A DNA stretch of 64,000 nucleotides from Sphingomonas echinoides ATCC 14820 (GCF_000241465.1 NZ_JH584235.1:1503792-1567791), one strand, 5' to 3'; positions 53,217-63,172 are shown, counted from the stretch's first letter. Translations and numbers: made by a program. The notes: generated from the letters alone by a model not told the origin.

Positions 53217-56030
53217 TCAGGGCTTGGCGGCGGGACCGGGCATAACGCGGATCGTGACCGGCTGCGTGCCAAAGACTTCGGCGGCGCGGGCTTTCAATTG
53301 GTCAACCGACAGCGCAGCCAGCGCGCTTTGATAGCCGCGCGCGCGCGCCAACGCATCCGGCTGTGTCTGTGCCCAGTCGAGCGCGTTGAGCCACCAGCCG
53401 TTGCTCCGCGCATCCAGCGCGGCGCGGGCTTTCATCGGGGCGGTCACGCGCGCGAGTTCCTCGGCGGTCGGCCCCAATTCGCTGAGCGAACTCGCAATCG
53501 TGCGCAGCGTGCGCTCGGCGAGCGGAACGTCGCTGGTGGCGACTTCGACGATTGCGCCAACATAGCCAAAGCCGCGCACACTGGTCGACGCCGCAAAGAG
53601 CGGTGCGGGGGAATAGGTAGCCCCCGATGTCTGGCGCAAATCGTTAAACAGCCGGTTGCGCAGAATCTCATCGAGAACCCCCTGCACGATGCCGTCATTG
53701 GGATCGAACCCGTCGCGCGCGCGCCAGGCCGACACCACCAGCGCGCGCCCCGCATCGCCGTGATGCGTCCACACCAGCGGCTCGCCTCCCGTCGGGAACT
53801 TTGGATCGGGCCCGGTGTCGCGCAACGGCTGGCTGCGGCGCGGAGGCAGCGCGCCGAGCGTTTCCGCCGTCGCCGCAATGGCCTTCTCGACATCGATATC
53901 GCCGACGATCGTCACCTCGATCGGCGCATCGGCGAGAATGGGCGCGAAACGGCGCCGACTCTGGGCGAAACTCAATCCGGAGACGTCGGCCACATCCAAC
54001 GGTGCGAAGCGCGAATCGCTATTGCTGAACGCCGGCCAGCGCCGCGAAAACGCCGCGACCGCGGTCGCGTCGGCCTTTTGCAGCGCCGCCTCTACCCGCG
54101 CTTGCACCAAACCGTCGGCACGCGGATCAAAGTCGGGCTTGCCGACAAGGTTCGCCCACAGCCGAAGCTGATCGGACAGCGATGCGGGGTTATTCTGTCC
54201 TCGATACTGGACGACGTTGGTTCCCAGCGCGACCGAATCGATCGACACCTGGGTCGCGCGCAACCCGGCGAGCAGTTGCTCGGCGTTCAATCCGGCGACG
54301 CCGCCAAGATACAGCATCGCCAGCGGCGGCGCGACCGGGCGTTCGCCATGCGGCAGCGCCAGCACCCCGCCGCCCACCCGCATCGTGGTCAACACTTCAT
54401 TCGCGCGGAAATCGGTATGTTTGATGTTGAGCCGGACGCCGTTCGCAAAGCGCACCTGTTCGACGCCGAGATCGTCGACATGGTGCCGCTCGACAACTTT
54501 GCCTGCAGGCCCGGGCAAGGGCAATTGCTTGGCGACGGCGAGGGCGAGATCGCGCGCCGGGAGCGGCCCCCGATGCGCCACGGCATAGGCATCCCGCACC
54601 ACGGTCGGCGATGCGGGCAACGCCTCCGCGCCCGCGAGAGCGATCGCCGGGGGTGTTTCGCGCCACACCGCGCTATAGGCCGCCGCGATATCCGCCGGAG
54701 AGGCGGCGTTGAGCACTTCCGAAATGCGTTGGAAGTTGCGTTCCGGGAGCACAAAGACCTGGCGATCGGTATAGGCACCGACAATGCCATTGGCCAGTTC
54801 GGCCGAGGTCCGCGCGGCCGCGCGCAGCGATGCGCTCCGCGCGCCCTTCAAGGTGTTGGTGACGGCGCGATCCACTTCGGGGACGGTGAAACCCGTCACC
54901 AAGGGGCGGCGCGTTTCCTCTTCGAGCAGCGCCAGCGCCTCCTGCCATTTGCCGGCCCGGAAATTTGCGGAAAGAGAATAGAATTCGGCAAGTTCCGGCC
55001 AGCGCGAGGTTTGCAACGACACCGAGGTGATCGGCAATTGCGGGGTCGTCAGCACGAGCCGTTCAAGCCGGTCGCGCACGATCGCCATGCCGAGCGTCGC
55101 CAAGATCGTGTCGTGACGTGTCACCGGGGTCAGCACGGCATCGGGCTGCGGTTTGGCCACGCTCAGCGTCAGCGAGTCGGTCAGTCCGGCTTCCTGCACC
55201 ACGGAAGCGGAAGGTGTGCGCGGTTGAAACGGCACGGGCTTGAGCGCAGGCAGTGGCCCCGACGGTCGTTTCCAGCTCGCAAACGCGGCCTCCAGCGCCT
55301 TGCCGGTTTCGGCCGGATCGACATCGCCGACCACGACAAGAAAGGCGGTGTCGGGGCGATACCAGCGGTCATGAAACGCGCGCAACTGGTCCGCCGTAAT
55401 CGTGTGAAGCGAGGCCAGCCGTTGCGCAGGCGTCTCCCACAGATAGGGCAATTCTGGATAAAGTTGCTGCCGCAGCGCGCGAGCGGCGCGCGTTGCCTGC
55501 GTCTCGCCACCCGCAATCTCCGCCCCCACCACGCCCTTTTGCCGCTCGACCTCATTGGCGTCGAACAGCGCGCCATCGCTAAACCCGCGCAGAAACCGCA
55601 AGGCCAGCGCCAGCTTCTCGCTGGTCACTTGGGGAATCGAAAGACTGTAGACGGTGCCGCGCGCCGTCGTCGTGCCGTTGACATCCGCTCCCAATTGCAG
55701 ACCCGCAGACTGCAATTGCGCAATCGCATCGCCCTGCGGGAAAGGGGTGGTCGCGCCGAACGCCATATGCTCGACGAGATGGGCAAACTCCTTTTCGTTC
55801 GCCGCTTGCTGCGCGGTGCCGACCGCGATGCGATACTCGACAACTGCGACGCCTTTGGGCTCGGCGCTGCGCATGACGGCATAGCGTAGCCCGTTGGCGA
55901 GTTCGCCATAATGGATCGCGGGATCCGGGGTTTCGCCGCGCTCCTCGGCAACCCAGCTCGGCGTTTGCGCCACGGCGTACGGCGCACTTGCCACGGCAAA
56001 GGCCACAGCGACTACCCAAAGCCTTCGCAT
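53217..56030 (-). CDS. M16-family zinc peptidase, exported
   Basis: A 937-residue insulinase/pitrilysin-like peptidase with a signal peptide (about 1-21). The inverted zinc motif HLVEH lies at residues 84-88, with the third ligand glutamate in RQKGVVGAEI about 75 residues on. Two M16 halves follow in one chain, the second (from about 530) lacking the motif as usual, so it should form a clam-shell that degrades short peptides in the periplasm. It is monocistronic as far as can be seen. The 183-base gap to the ABC permease has an AT-rich patch near 56105-56125, probably its promoter. Confidence 0.92.
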   Translation of the reverse strand: MRRLWVVAVAFAVASAPYAVAQTPSWVAEERGETPDPAIHYGELANGLRYAVMRSAEPKGVAVVEYRIAVGTAQQAANEKEFAHLVEHMAFGATTPFPQGDAIAQLQSAGLQLGADVNGTTTARGTVYSLSIPQVTSEKLALALRFLRGFSDGALFDANEVERQKGVVGAEIAGGETQATRAARALRQQLYPELPYLWETPAQRLASLHTITADQLRAFHDRWYRPDTAFLVVVGDVDPAETGKALEAAFASWKRPSGPLPALKPVPFQPRTPSASVVQEAGLTDSLTLSVAKPQPDAVLTPVTRHDTILATLGMAIVRDRLERLVLTTPQLPITSVSLQTSRWPELAEFYSLSANFRAGKWQEALALLEEETRRPLVTGFTVPEVDRAVTNTLKGARSASLRAAARTSAELANGIVGAYTDRQVFVLPERNFQRISEVLNAASPADIAAAYSAVWRETPPAIALAGAEALPASPTVVRDAYAVAHRGPLPARDLALAVAKQLPLPGPAGKVVERHHVDDLGVEQVRFANGVRLNIKHTDFRANEVLTTMRVGGGVLALPHGERPVAPPLAMLYLGGVAGLNAEQLLAGLRATQVSIDSVALGTNVVQYRGQNNPASLSDQLRLWANLVGKPDFDPRADGLVQARVEAALQKADATAVAAFSRRWPAFSNSDSRFAPLDVADVSGLSFAQSRRRFAPILADAPIEVTIVGDIDVEKAIAATAETLGALPPRRSQPLRDTGPDPKFPTGGEPLVWTHHGDAGRALVVSAWRARDGFDPNDGIVQGVLDEILRNRLFNDLRQTSGATYSPAPLFAASTSVRGFGYVGAIVEVATSDVPLAERTLRTIASSLSELGPTAEELARVTAPMKARAALDARSNGWWLNALDWAQTQPDALARARGYQSALAALSVDQLKARAAEVFGTQPVTIRVMPGPAAKP

Positions 56031-56213
56031 CCGCCGGTCCTTATCCCCATCGACCCGGCGACGGAGAGGTACGCCACCCCGCCACGCTGCTCGACTTATG
56101 TCACTATCTTGTTATTTTTGGGACATTAAAGACGATTCGTAAACAGCCAAATCGACCGTGTCGCAACAAACCACTTGCTCCCCAACGCGGCCCACATTGC
56201 GACGGTGCCGCGC

Positions 56214-58625
56214 CTATTCATAGCGGAGCGCGCGCGCCGGTTCGGCACGTGCGACGCGCCACGCCTGGCCAAACACCGTGGCGGCAGCGATCAGCACCGC
56301 CACCAGCGTCGCGCCAAGGAAGAACAGCGGCGACAGCGCGATGCGGTCATCGAAGCCGCCGAGCCAGCGCTGCAACGCGACAAAAGCCAGCGGCCAGGCG
56401 ACGAGGTTGGCCAGCAGCACCGGCCGCAGGAACTGGCCGATCAGCAACCGCAACACCTCCGCGGTGGACGCGCCGAGCGTCTTGCGGATGCCAATCTCCT
56501 TGACGCGTCGCGCGGTATCGAATGCTGCCAGCCCATACAGGCCGATACACCCGATCAGGACCGCCAGCACCGCGCCGATCGTGAACAGTCGCGAGCGCTG
56601 CGCGTCTTCCTTGTAATAGCGCTCGAACAGATTGTCCTCGACCGAACGCGCTTTGAACGGAACGCCCGGCGCGACGCGCTTCCACGCCGCTTCCAGTCGC
56701 GCCGTCAGTGTCTTGGGGTCGATGCCGGTGTAGCGCACGACAGCGAACGGCTCGTCGATATCGACCGTATTGTACGTATAGGCGGTCGGGTCGACCGGGT
56801 CGCGCGGGCTTTTGAAGCGCACGTCGTCGATCACGCCGATGATCGTCGCGGCGCGATTGCCGTCGCTGATCGTCTGCCCCACCGCCGCCGCCGGCGCGGC
56901 GAAGCCGAGCGCTTTCACCGCCGTCCGGTTGAGCACAATATTGGGCCCGGTGGCTTTGCGTTGTTCGAGCGTCAAATGCCCACGGTCATCGGCATGCACG
57001 GCATCGAACAGGCGACCGGCAAGCAAGCGCGCGCCGTACACCCGGAAATAGTCCTGTCCGGTGCCGACAACCATGATCGACGTCTTTTGGTCTGGCGTGC
57101 CGGGCCGATGATATCCTGAAAAGTTCGTCGAATTCTGGTCGCCCGGGGCGTTGTTGCCGACCGTGACGCCGGTGACGCCGGGCAGCGCGGCGAACGCGCT
57201 TAACAGCCCGGCGCTTTGCGCGACGTCGAGGGCGGGGTCACGGAACGAGCGGACGATCATCAACCCATCGCGCCGGAAGCCGAGATCCGCGTCGCGGATA
57301 TGCGCGGTCTGCGCGAGCATGGCAGCGGTGGTGATCGCAAACGCGATCGCGATCGCGAACTGGAACACCACCAGCGCTCCACGCAGCCGCGCACCGGCAC
57401 GCCCGCCGCCCGGCGCACGCGCCGAAGCCAGGACCGCCGCTGGGCGAAAGCTGGACAGCACGAACGCCGGGTATAGCCCAGCGACCAAGGCAACGCCCAG
57501 CACCAGGGCGAGCATCGGCAACAGGATACTGTCCCAGCCGCCATAGTGTATCGCCAATGTGGTCCCGCCGAGTGCGTTGAGGAACGGCAATGCGATCTCG
57601 GCAAGCGCGAGGCCCGTCAACGCCGCCATCGCGACCGTGGCGACGGCTTCGCCAAGAAATTGTAGCACCAGCGCGCGCCGCGTGCCCCCCAGCACCTTGC
57701 GCATCGCCACTTCCCGCGCCCGGAGCCCCGCGCGCGCGGTCGCCAAATTCACGTAATTGACGATGGCGATCAGCAGTGTCAGCAACCCGACCACGGCCAG
57801 CGTCGTCACGATCGCACGGTCGCCCGGCGTGTAGAGATGCATGCCGGTCAGGGGACGCAGCGTCTGGAAATACTGGCCTTTCTTGAGGTTGCCGCTGGCA
57901 TAAGCGTGGCGATCGAGAAAGGCTGGCAATTGGGCTTCGAAGGCGCGTGCCGCCGTCTCGTCGGGGAAGCGCAGCAAGGTGGTCAGCGACGTGCTGCCCC
58001 AATGATCCCAATATTCGCTGGCGAAGCGCGCGGGCACGATTTGCGCGAACATCTCGTCCTTGAACGTCACGTTGGCGGGCATGTCGCGCAGCACCGCGCC
58101 AACGCGGTAGGCGTACAGCTTCCCCTGGACCGAGATGCCGAGCGTCTGGCCGATCGCGGGCTGGCTGCCGAAATATTTCCGCGCCGCGCTCTGCGTGATC
58201 ACCAGCCCGTCGGGGTCGACGATCGTCGCGGCTGGATCGCCCTCGACCGCGGGAAAGCGCATCAGGTCAAAGAAGTTGGTGTCAACCGTACCGAGTTCCT
58301 CGGCGGTCGCTTGCGCGCCTTGGCGGATCGTCACCGACGCGGCATTGTACCGCGTCCCCGCCAGTTGGGGATAATCGGCGCGCATGATCTGGAGCTGATT
58401 GCCCATCGTGTACGGGTTGGTGTCGGGCGGATAGCCCGGCATGATATAGCGTTCCTCCACCAGCCACAGCCGGTCCTGCCCGGGCAGCGCTCGGTCGAAG
58501 CTCGCTTCGAACCGGACGAACAGGGCCAGCACAATGAACGTCGCGATCCCGAGCGCGAGCCCGCCGATGTTGAGCGCCGCGAACAGCCGATGGTGCGTGA
58601 GCGAGCGATAGAGCGAGGTCAGCAT
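56214..58625 (-). CDS. MacB-like ABC transporter permease, double length
   Basis: An 803-residue inner-membrane protein with two copies of the MacB periplasmic core plus FtsX domain. Each half has one membrane helix, a periplasmic domain and three helices; FtsX signatures are ATARAGLRAREVAMRKVLGG (about 290) and FDTARRVKEIGIRKTLGAS (about 705). One ATG at 58625 starts one base after the stop of the ATPase gene upstream; the 25 codons before it in the longer frame are rejected. It should form a transporter with that ATPase and the HlyD-like adaptor. The cargo is unknown: lipoprotein, antibiotic or signal. Confidence 0.88.
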   Translation of the reverse strand: MLTSLYRSLTHHRLFAALNIGGLALGIATFIVLALFVRFEASFDRALPGQDRLWLVEERYIMPGYPPDTNPYTMGNQLQIMRADYPQLAGTRYNAASVTIRQGAQATAEELGTVDTNFFDLMRFPAVEGDPAATIVDPDGLVITQSAARKYFGSQPAIGQTLGISVQGKLYAYRVGAVLRDMPANVTFKDEMFAQIVPARFASEYWDHWGSTSLTTLLRFPDETAARAFEAQLPAFLDRHAYASGNLKKGQYFQTLRPLTGMHLYTPGDRAIVTTLAVVGLLTLLIAIVNYVNLATARAGLRAREVAMRKVLGGTRRALVLQFLGEAVATVAMAALTGLALAEIALPFLNALGGTTLAIHYGGWDSILLPMLALVLGVALVAGLYPAFVLSSFRPAAVLASARAPGGGRAGARLRGALVVFQFAIAIAFAITTAAMLAQTAHIRDADLGFRRDGLMIVRSFRDPALDVAQSAGLLSAFAALPGVTGVTVGNNAPGDQNSTNFSGYHRPGTPDQKTSIMVVGTGQDYFRVYGARLLAGRLFDAVHADDRGHLTLEQRKATGPNIVLNRTAVKALGFAAPAAAVGQTISDGNRAATIIGVIDDVRFKSPRDPVDPTAYTYNTVDIDEPFAVVRYTGIDPKTLTARLEAAWKRVAPGVPFKARSVEDNLFERYYKEDAQRSRLFTIGAVLAVLIGCIGLYGLAAFDTARRVKEIGIRKTLGASTAEVLRLLIGQFLRPVLLANLVAWPLAFVALQRWLGGFDDRIALSPLFFLGATLVAVLIAAATVFGQAWRVARAEPARALRYE

Positions 58626-58626
58626 C

Positions 58627-59307
58627 TTAGGCCGCCCGGCGTGCGGAGGAGAGGATACGGCCATCCAGCATATGCACCGTGCGCTTGGCGATGTCGGCAT
58701 GCGCCGGCGAATGCGTGACCATCACGATCGTCGATCCGTCGGCGTTGAGCTGCTCAAGAATGTCCATCACCTGCGCCCCATTCTCGGTATCGAGATTACC
58801 GGTCGGCTCGTCGGCGAGGATCAGCCGCGGCGTGCCGACGATCGCGCGCGCAATCGCGGCGCGCTGCTGCTGGCCTCCCGAAAGCTGGTAGGGATGGTGC
58901 CGCTGGCGGTGCGCGATGCCGACGCGATCCATCGCCGCGGCGACGCGCTCCTTCTTGTCCCGCGACGACATGGGACGATAGGCAAGACCGAGCGCGACAT
59001 TCTCGGCGATCGTCAACTCGTCGATCAGATTGAAACTCTGAAAGATGAAGCCCAGCCGGTCGCGCCGCAGCTTCGCAAGCTCGCCCTCCGGCGCGCGCGC
59101 AATGTCGGTGCCCTCGAACAGATAGCGCCCGCCGCTCGGGCGATCGATCGTGCCGAGGATATTGAGCAGGGTCGATTTGCCGCACCCCGACGGCCCCATG
59201 ATCGCGACGAATTCGCCCGCCTCGACGGCGAGTTCGATCCCGCCGAGCGCGGTCGTCTCGATCTCGTCCGAGGCATAAGTGCGGCTGACATCCTGGAGCT
59301 GGATCAT
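58627..59307 (-). CDS. MacB/LolD-like ABC ATPase
   Basis: A 226-residue cytoplasmic ATPase. Walker [10 protein letters not shown] lies at about residues 37-45, the signature [15 protein letters not shown] near 141 and Walker [13 protein letters not shown] near 160, followed by the D-loop and switch histidine (MVTHSPAHA). This pattern is that of the MacB/LolD group that powers FtsX-type permeases. ATG 59307 with AGGA seven bases before it is preferred to the GTG at 59313. It lies between the adaptor and the permease genes, all on the minus strand with small gaps. Confidence 0.93.
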   Translation of the reverse strand: MIQLQDVSRTYASDEIETTALGGIELAVEAGEFVAIMGPSGCGKSTLLNILGTIDRPSGGRYLFEGTDIARAPEGELAKLRRDRLGFIFQSFNLIDELTIAENVALGLAYRPMSSRDKKERVAAAMDRVGIAHRQRHHPYQLSGGQQQRAAIARAIVGTPRLILADEPTGNLDTENGAQVMDILEQLNADGSTIVMVTHSPAHADIAKRTVHMLDGRILSSARRAA

Positions 59308-59338
59308 GGACACATCCTGTTTGAGGAGAAGAGTCTGG

Positions 59339-60616
59339 CTATTTGAGAAAAAGCGTCTGGAAGGCGGAATAGGGGCTGAGCGCGGTGGTCACGATCCGCT
59401 CGCCGGGGGCGAGGCCGGAGATGATCTCGACCTGATCGGGATTGCGCCGCGCGGTAACGATCGCGCGGCGCACGGCTTTCGCATCGCCGTCGAGCACGAA
59501 GGCCGTGGTGCCGCCAGCATCAAGCCAGCCGCCCGAGGGCGCGACGATCGCAGGCCGGTCCGCCCCGAGCACAAGCCGCACGTCGAGCGTCTGGCCACGG
59601 TTGAGCCCGAGCGGCGCGCTGCCCCGGAAGGCGAGTTCGACGCGGAAGCGGCCGGCGGTCACTTGCGGCAACACCTTCAGCACGGTCATCGGATAGCTGC
59701 GCCCGTCAAGGTCGGCGGTCGCGCCTAGGCCCGTGCGAACGCGGCCGAGATAGAATTGATCAACATCGGCGGTCAGCTTCCATTGCCCTTCGGAATCGAT
59801 CTGCCCGACCGGATCGCCGCCCTTGAGCATTTGCCCCGGCTGGAGCGTAAAGGCGGTGAGCCGTCCGGCGACCGGCGCGCGGATCACCAGCGCCGACAGG
59901 CTCGCGCGCACCATCGCCAGGCTCTCGCGCAATTGCCGCGCCGTCGCGGCGATCCCCGAAGATTGGTCAGCCAGCGTGACGGCCGCCTCGCTCGCGCCGC
60001 GCTGGAGCGTGGCGACCCGCGCCTGCTGGTACGCGACATCCTCGCGCACCGGATCGATCGCGGCGCGCGCGATAATGCCCTTGTCGAACAGCACCTGTTT
60101 TTGCCCGAGCAGCGTCTGCGCCTTGGACAGCGCGTTGCGCGCCTCGGCGAGATCGCGCGCACCGCCCTCGCGGGTATTCTGTACCGACAGGCGTTGTCCG
60201 CTGATCGCACTCAACTGGCCGACGATCTCTGCCGAGCGGCTGGCCACATCGAGCGCGAGCGTCGGGTTGGAGAGGCGCGCGAGCGGTGTGCCCGCCGCGA
60301 CCATCGCACCATCAGCCGCCGCCAGTTCGGCGACCTGACCACCCGAGATGGCGGTGACAAACACAGTGCGCAGCGGCGCGACTTCGGCACGCAACGGCAC
60401 GAAATCGCGGAATGGCGCGCGCACCACCACCCCGGTGCGGATCGCGGCGGCGTCCACGCTCAGCGCATTGGCACCGGGCATCAGCCACCACAGCAGGATC
60501 GCCGCCGCGACCACCGCAATGCCGATCGCACTGCGCGCGATCATGCGCCGCCGCTTGGCATGCGGCCGCTCGATGCGCCGGTCCATCGCGGCTCCGGAAG
60601 GGGTCGTCTGCGTCAT
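59339..60616 (-). CDS. Periplasmic adaptor (HlyD/MacA-like)
   Basis: A 425-residue membrane-fusion protein with an N-terminal basic tail, one membrane helix (about residues 28-46), a barrel/lipoyl part (VVVRAPFRDFVPLRAEVAPL; APVAGRLTAFTLQPGQML), a long coiled-coil hairpin (about 115-230) and a C-terminal beta part. It should link the permease to an outer-membrane channel not present here. The start is either ATG 60616 or ATG 60586; the second has GGAG five bases before it and is equally good. It is the first gene of the transporter operon and divergent from the regulator pair. Confidence 0.88.
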   Translation of the reverse strand: MTQTTPSGAAMDRRIERPHAKRRRMIARSAIGIAVVAAAILLWWLMPGANALSVDAAAIRTGVVVRAPFRDFVPLRAEVAPLRTVFVTAISGGQVAELAAADGAMVAAGTPLARLSNPTLALDVASRSAEIVGQLSAISGQRLSVQNTREGGARDLAEARNALSKAQTLLGQKQVLFDKGIIARAAIDPVREDVAYQQARVATLQRGASEAAVTLADQSSGIAATARQLRESLAMVRASLSALVIRAPVAGRLTAFTLQPGQMLKGGDPVGQIDSEGQWKLTADVDQFYLGRVRTGLGATADLDGRSYPMTVLKVLPQVTAGRFRVELAFRGSAPLGLNRGQTLDVRLVLGADRPAIVAPSGGWLDAGGTTAFVLDGDAKAVRRAIVTARRNPDQVEIISGLAPGERIVTTALSPYSAFQTLFLK

Positions 60617-60709
60617 GAGGACACTTTACCGAATGCGAGACGATCGCGCTAAGGCGCGGAAATCCGACGGTTTACGGGCTGATCCGAGCGGCCGGGCACC
60701 GCATCTGTA

Positions 60710-60730
60710 CGGACTGTCCGTTTCCGGACA
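60710..60730. promoter_or_regulatory. Array of CGGAC/GTCCG half-sites in the divergent promoter
   Basis: CGGAC-T-GTCCG (60710-60720) overlaps TGTCCG-TTTC-CGGACA (60715-60730), making three half-sites of one motif in alternating orientation. It lies 13-33 bases before the regulator start and about 95 bases before the adaptor start. Self-binding by the neighbouring NtrC-like regulator is the obvious guess. Confidence 0.5.
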
Positions 60731-60742
60731 CTATGTGCGACC

Positions 60743-61978
60743 ATGTCAAGCGAATCGCCCGTCATCCTGATCGTCGAAGACGATGCCGACGTCGCCAAGG
60801 CCGCGCGCCTGTTGCTCGAACGCCAAGGCATGGCCGTTTCGATCGCGGCTGATCCAGCGGCAGCCTGGGTGCGCCTCGCCGAGCGTCCGATCGACGTCAT
60901 CCTGCTCGATCTCAACTTCGCGCGTGGGCGCACCAGCGGCGAAGAGGGGTTCGCGCTGCTCGACCGGCTCATCGCCGCCGACCGCCACGCCGTAGTGATC
61001 GTCGTCACCGGCCATAGCGGGATCGCCGTCGCGGTCCAGGCGATGCGCCAGGGCGCGACCGATTTCGTGATCAAGCCGTGGAGCAACGAACGCCTGCTCG
61101 CGACGGTCCAGCGCGGCATTGCGCTGCGCCGCGCAAAGCTCGACGCGACAAGCGTACCGCCGGTTACCGAGGGCCTGTTGCTCGGCGAAAGTGCCGCAAT
61201 CGCGCGGGTGCGCGATCTGATCGCCCGCGTCGCCCCGACCGAGGCACCGGTGCTGGTCAGCGGGGCGACGGGCACAGGCAAGACGCTGGTCGCCCGGCTG
61301 CTCCATCAGGGCTCGACGCGCGCCGATGCGCCCTTCGTCACGCTCCACGCCGAGACCGCCGACAGCGCGACGCTTGCGGTGCAATCCACCGCCGCGCTGG
61401 GCGGGACGCTGGTGATCGACCAGGTCGATCGCCTGGCGCGCGGGCTGCAGGCCGACCTTGCACAGCGGCTCGACGGCGCGCGCGTGATCGCGACGACACG
61501 GCTCGATCGCGTGGGCCTGCGTGCCGCAGTCGGCGAAGACCTGCTGTACCGGCTCAACACCGTCGAGATCTTCCTGCCACCGCTCGCCGCACGCGAGGGC
61601 GACGCGCTCCTGCTCGCGCGCCACTTTCGGTCGGTCTTCGCGCACCGGCATGGCAAGGTCGATCAACCGATCTCCGACGCGACCGCAAAGGCCATTGCGC
61701 AGTCCGCGTGGCCCGACAATGTCCGCGAAGTACGCCTTCTCATGGAACGCGCGGTGCTGCTCGGCACCGACGGTGCGACCGGGCTGGACGATCGGCTCTC
61801 TTCGGCCGCCGACGATGCCCAACGCGCGCCCGAAACCGTCCGGTCGCTCGCGCAGAGCGAGCAGGCGATGATCGATGCCGCGCTCAAGCGCCACGCGTTC
61901 AATGTGAGCCGCGCTGCCGCCGAACTGGGACTGACACGCGCGGCGCTGTATCGGCGGATGGCGCGCTATGGCCTCTGA
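60743..61978 (+). CDS. NtrC-like response regulator with a degenerate AAA+ domain
   Basis: A 411-residue regulator, shorter than NtrC (about 450-470). The receiver has Asp56 (LLDLNFA) and a switch Lys in VIKPWSN (about 112). The AAA+ domain keeps Walker A GATGTGKT (about 174-181), but the GAFTGA loop that contacts sigma-54 is missing and Walker B reads IDQ (Asp226-Gln227) instead of IDE. The Fis-like C-terminal helix-turn-helix (NVSRAAAELGLTRAALYRRM) is intact. It may therefore act with the housekeeping sigma factor, as TyrR does, and probably controls the divergent transporter. The sensor kinase overlaps by 11 bases. Confidence 0.87.
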   Translation: MSSESPVILIVEDDADVAKAARLLLERQGMAVSIAADPAAAWVRLAERPIDVILLDLNFARGRTSGEEGFALLDRLIAADRHAVVIVVTGHSGIAVAVQAMRQGATDFVIKPWSNERLLATVQRGIALRRAKLDATSVPPVTEGLLLGESAAIARVRDLIARVAPTEAPVLVSGATGTGKTLVARLLHQGSTRADAPFVTLHAETADSATLAVQSTAALGGTLVIDQVDRLARGLQADLAQRLDGARVIATTRLDRVGLRAAVGEDLLYRLNTVEIFLPPLAAREGDALLLARHFRSVFAHRHGKVDQPISDATAKAIAQSAWPDNVREVRLLMERAVLLGTDGATGLDDRLSSAADDAQRAPETVRSLAQSEQAMIDAALKRHAFNVSRAAAELGLTRAALYRRMARYGL

Positions 61979-63149
61979 GCGCCGCCGCCGCTTCGTCCAA
62001 GCCCTCGTGCTTACGGCGGCGGGCGCGCTGCTCGCGCTCGCCGCGACGCGCGGAATGTATGCGACCGCGGTGCTGGCGACCATGGTCGCGATCTGGACCG
62101 GCTTACTCGGCGCGATCGATGCCACCGCGCCGCTCCCCGCGCCAGCCGCACCGCCGCGTGCACCGTCCGACTCCGACGCGCTACACCGCCTGACCGCCTA
62201 TCTCGACCTCTCCCCTGCCCCGCTGGTGTCACTCGATGGCGACCGGTTGAAGGCGGTCAACCGCGCGGCGCGACGCTTGCTGGGCGCAAACGATCTGGTC
62301 CCCGATGCGCCGACCGCGCTGATCGAAGCGCTGTCCGCCACCCGCCCCGGCCGCACCGCAAAAATCGAACTGGACGATGCCGGTGCGGTGCGAAGCTATG
62401 CGCTTACCACGAGCGACCTGGCGCTGGCCGACCGGATGCTGCGGATCGGTGCGTTGATCGACATCGACACCGAACTCAAGGCCGCAGAGGCCGCCGCTTT
62501 GCGCGAGCTCGTGCAGGTGCTGAGCCACGAAATCGTCAACGCGCTGACGCCGATCGCCTCGCTTGCCGCCACAGCCGTGGCGATGCTCGACGATCCCGTA
62601 CCCGAGCTGCCGGAGGTTCGCGAAGCGATCGAAACCGTCGCGCGGCGTGCGGCCAGCCTGCACCGTTTCGGCGAAAGCTACCGCGCACTCGCGCGCCTGC
62701 CGCACCCCGACCCACGCCGCATTGCGGTCGCCGGGTTCGCAAGCGATCTCGCCAAGCTGTTCACGTCGCGCTGGCCGGCGATCGACCTGGTGGTCGAAAC
62801 GCAGGAAGCCCCGGCATCTGTGATGATCGACCCGGATCAGATCACCGCCGCGCTCTGGGCCGTGCTGCAGAACGCGGTAGAGGCGCTGCGCGATCTGCCA
62901 ACCGCCCAAATCCGCTTGATGTTTACGGCGCATGTCGGCCGGACGCTGATCGCGATCGTCGACAACGGGCCCGGAATCGCGGCGCAGGACGCGAGCGAAA
63001 TCTTTCGACCGTTTTTTACGACCAAAGCCGAGGGTAGCGGAATAGGCCTGTCGCTCGCACGCCAGATTCTGCGCGGCCATGGCGGCGATCTGACACTGGC
63101 CTTCTCGCGCTCGGGGAAAACAGCCTTTGAGGCAACGCTTCCGGCGTGA
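61968..63149 (+). CDS. Sensor histidine kinase, NtrB-like
   Basis: A 393-residue kinase with two N-terminal membrane helices (about 8-45), a PAS-like region (about 66-170), then the dimerisation domain with His187 in VLSHEIVNALTPI and the ATP-binding boxes (VLQNAVEALR, DNGPGIAAQ, GSGIGLSLARQIL). The VLSHEIVN form is that of NtrB-type kinases that pair with NtrC-like regulators. It overlaps the regulator by 11 bases and must phosphorylate it. The short periplasmic part suggests it senses the membrane or an internal signal. Confidence 0.88.
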   Translation: MASERRRRFVQALVLTAAGALLALAATRGMYATAVLATMVAIWTGLLGAIDATAPLPAPAAPPRAPSDSDALHRLTAYLDLSPAPLVSLDGDRLKAVNRAARRLLGANDLVPDAPTALIEALSATRPGRTAKIELDDAGAVRSYALTTSDLALADRMLRIGALIDIDTELKAAEAAALRELVQVLSHEIVNALTPIASLAATAVAMLDDPVPELPEVREAIETVARRAASLHRFGESYRALARLPHPDPRRIAVAGFASDLAKLFTSRWPAIDLVVETQEAPASVMIDPDQITAALWAVLQNAVEALRDLPTAQIRLMFTAHVGRTLIAIVDNGPGIAAQDASEIFRPFFTTKAEGSGIGLSLARQILRGHGGDLTLAFSRSGKTAFEATLPA

Positions 63150-63172
63150 TTGTGGGAAGCTTCCAGTTTGCC

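Noticed and set aside
53298..55889. 863-codon plus-strand frame opposite the M16 peptidase
   Set aside because: Arg/Gly/His-rich composition of a shadow frame; the M16 motifs on the other strand are complete.
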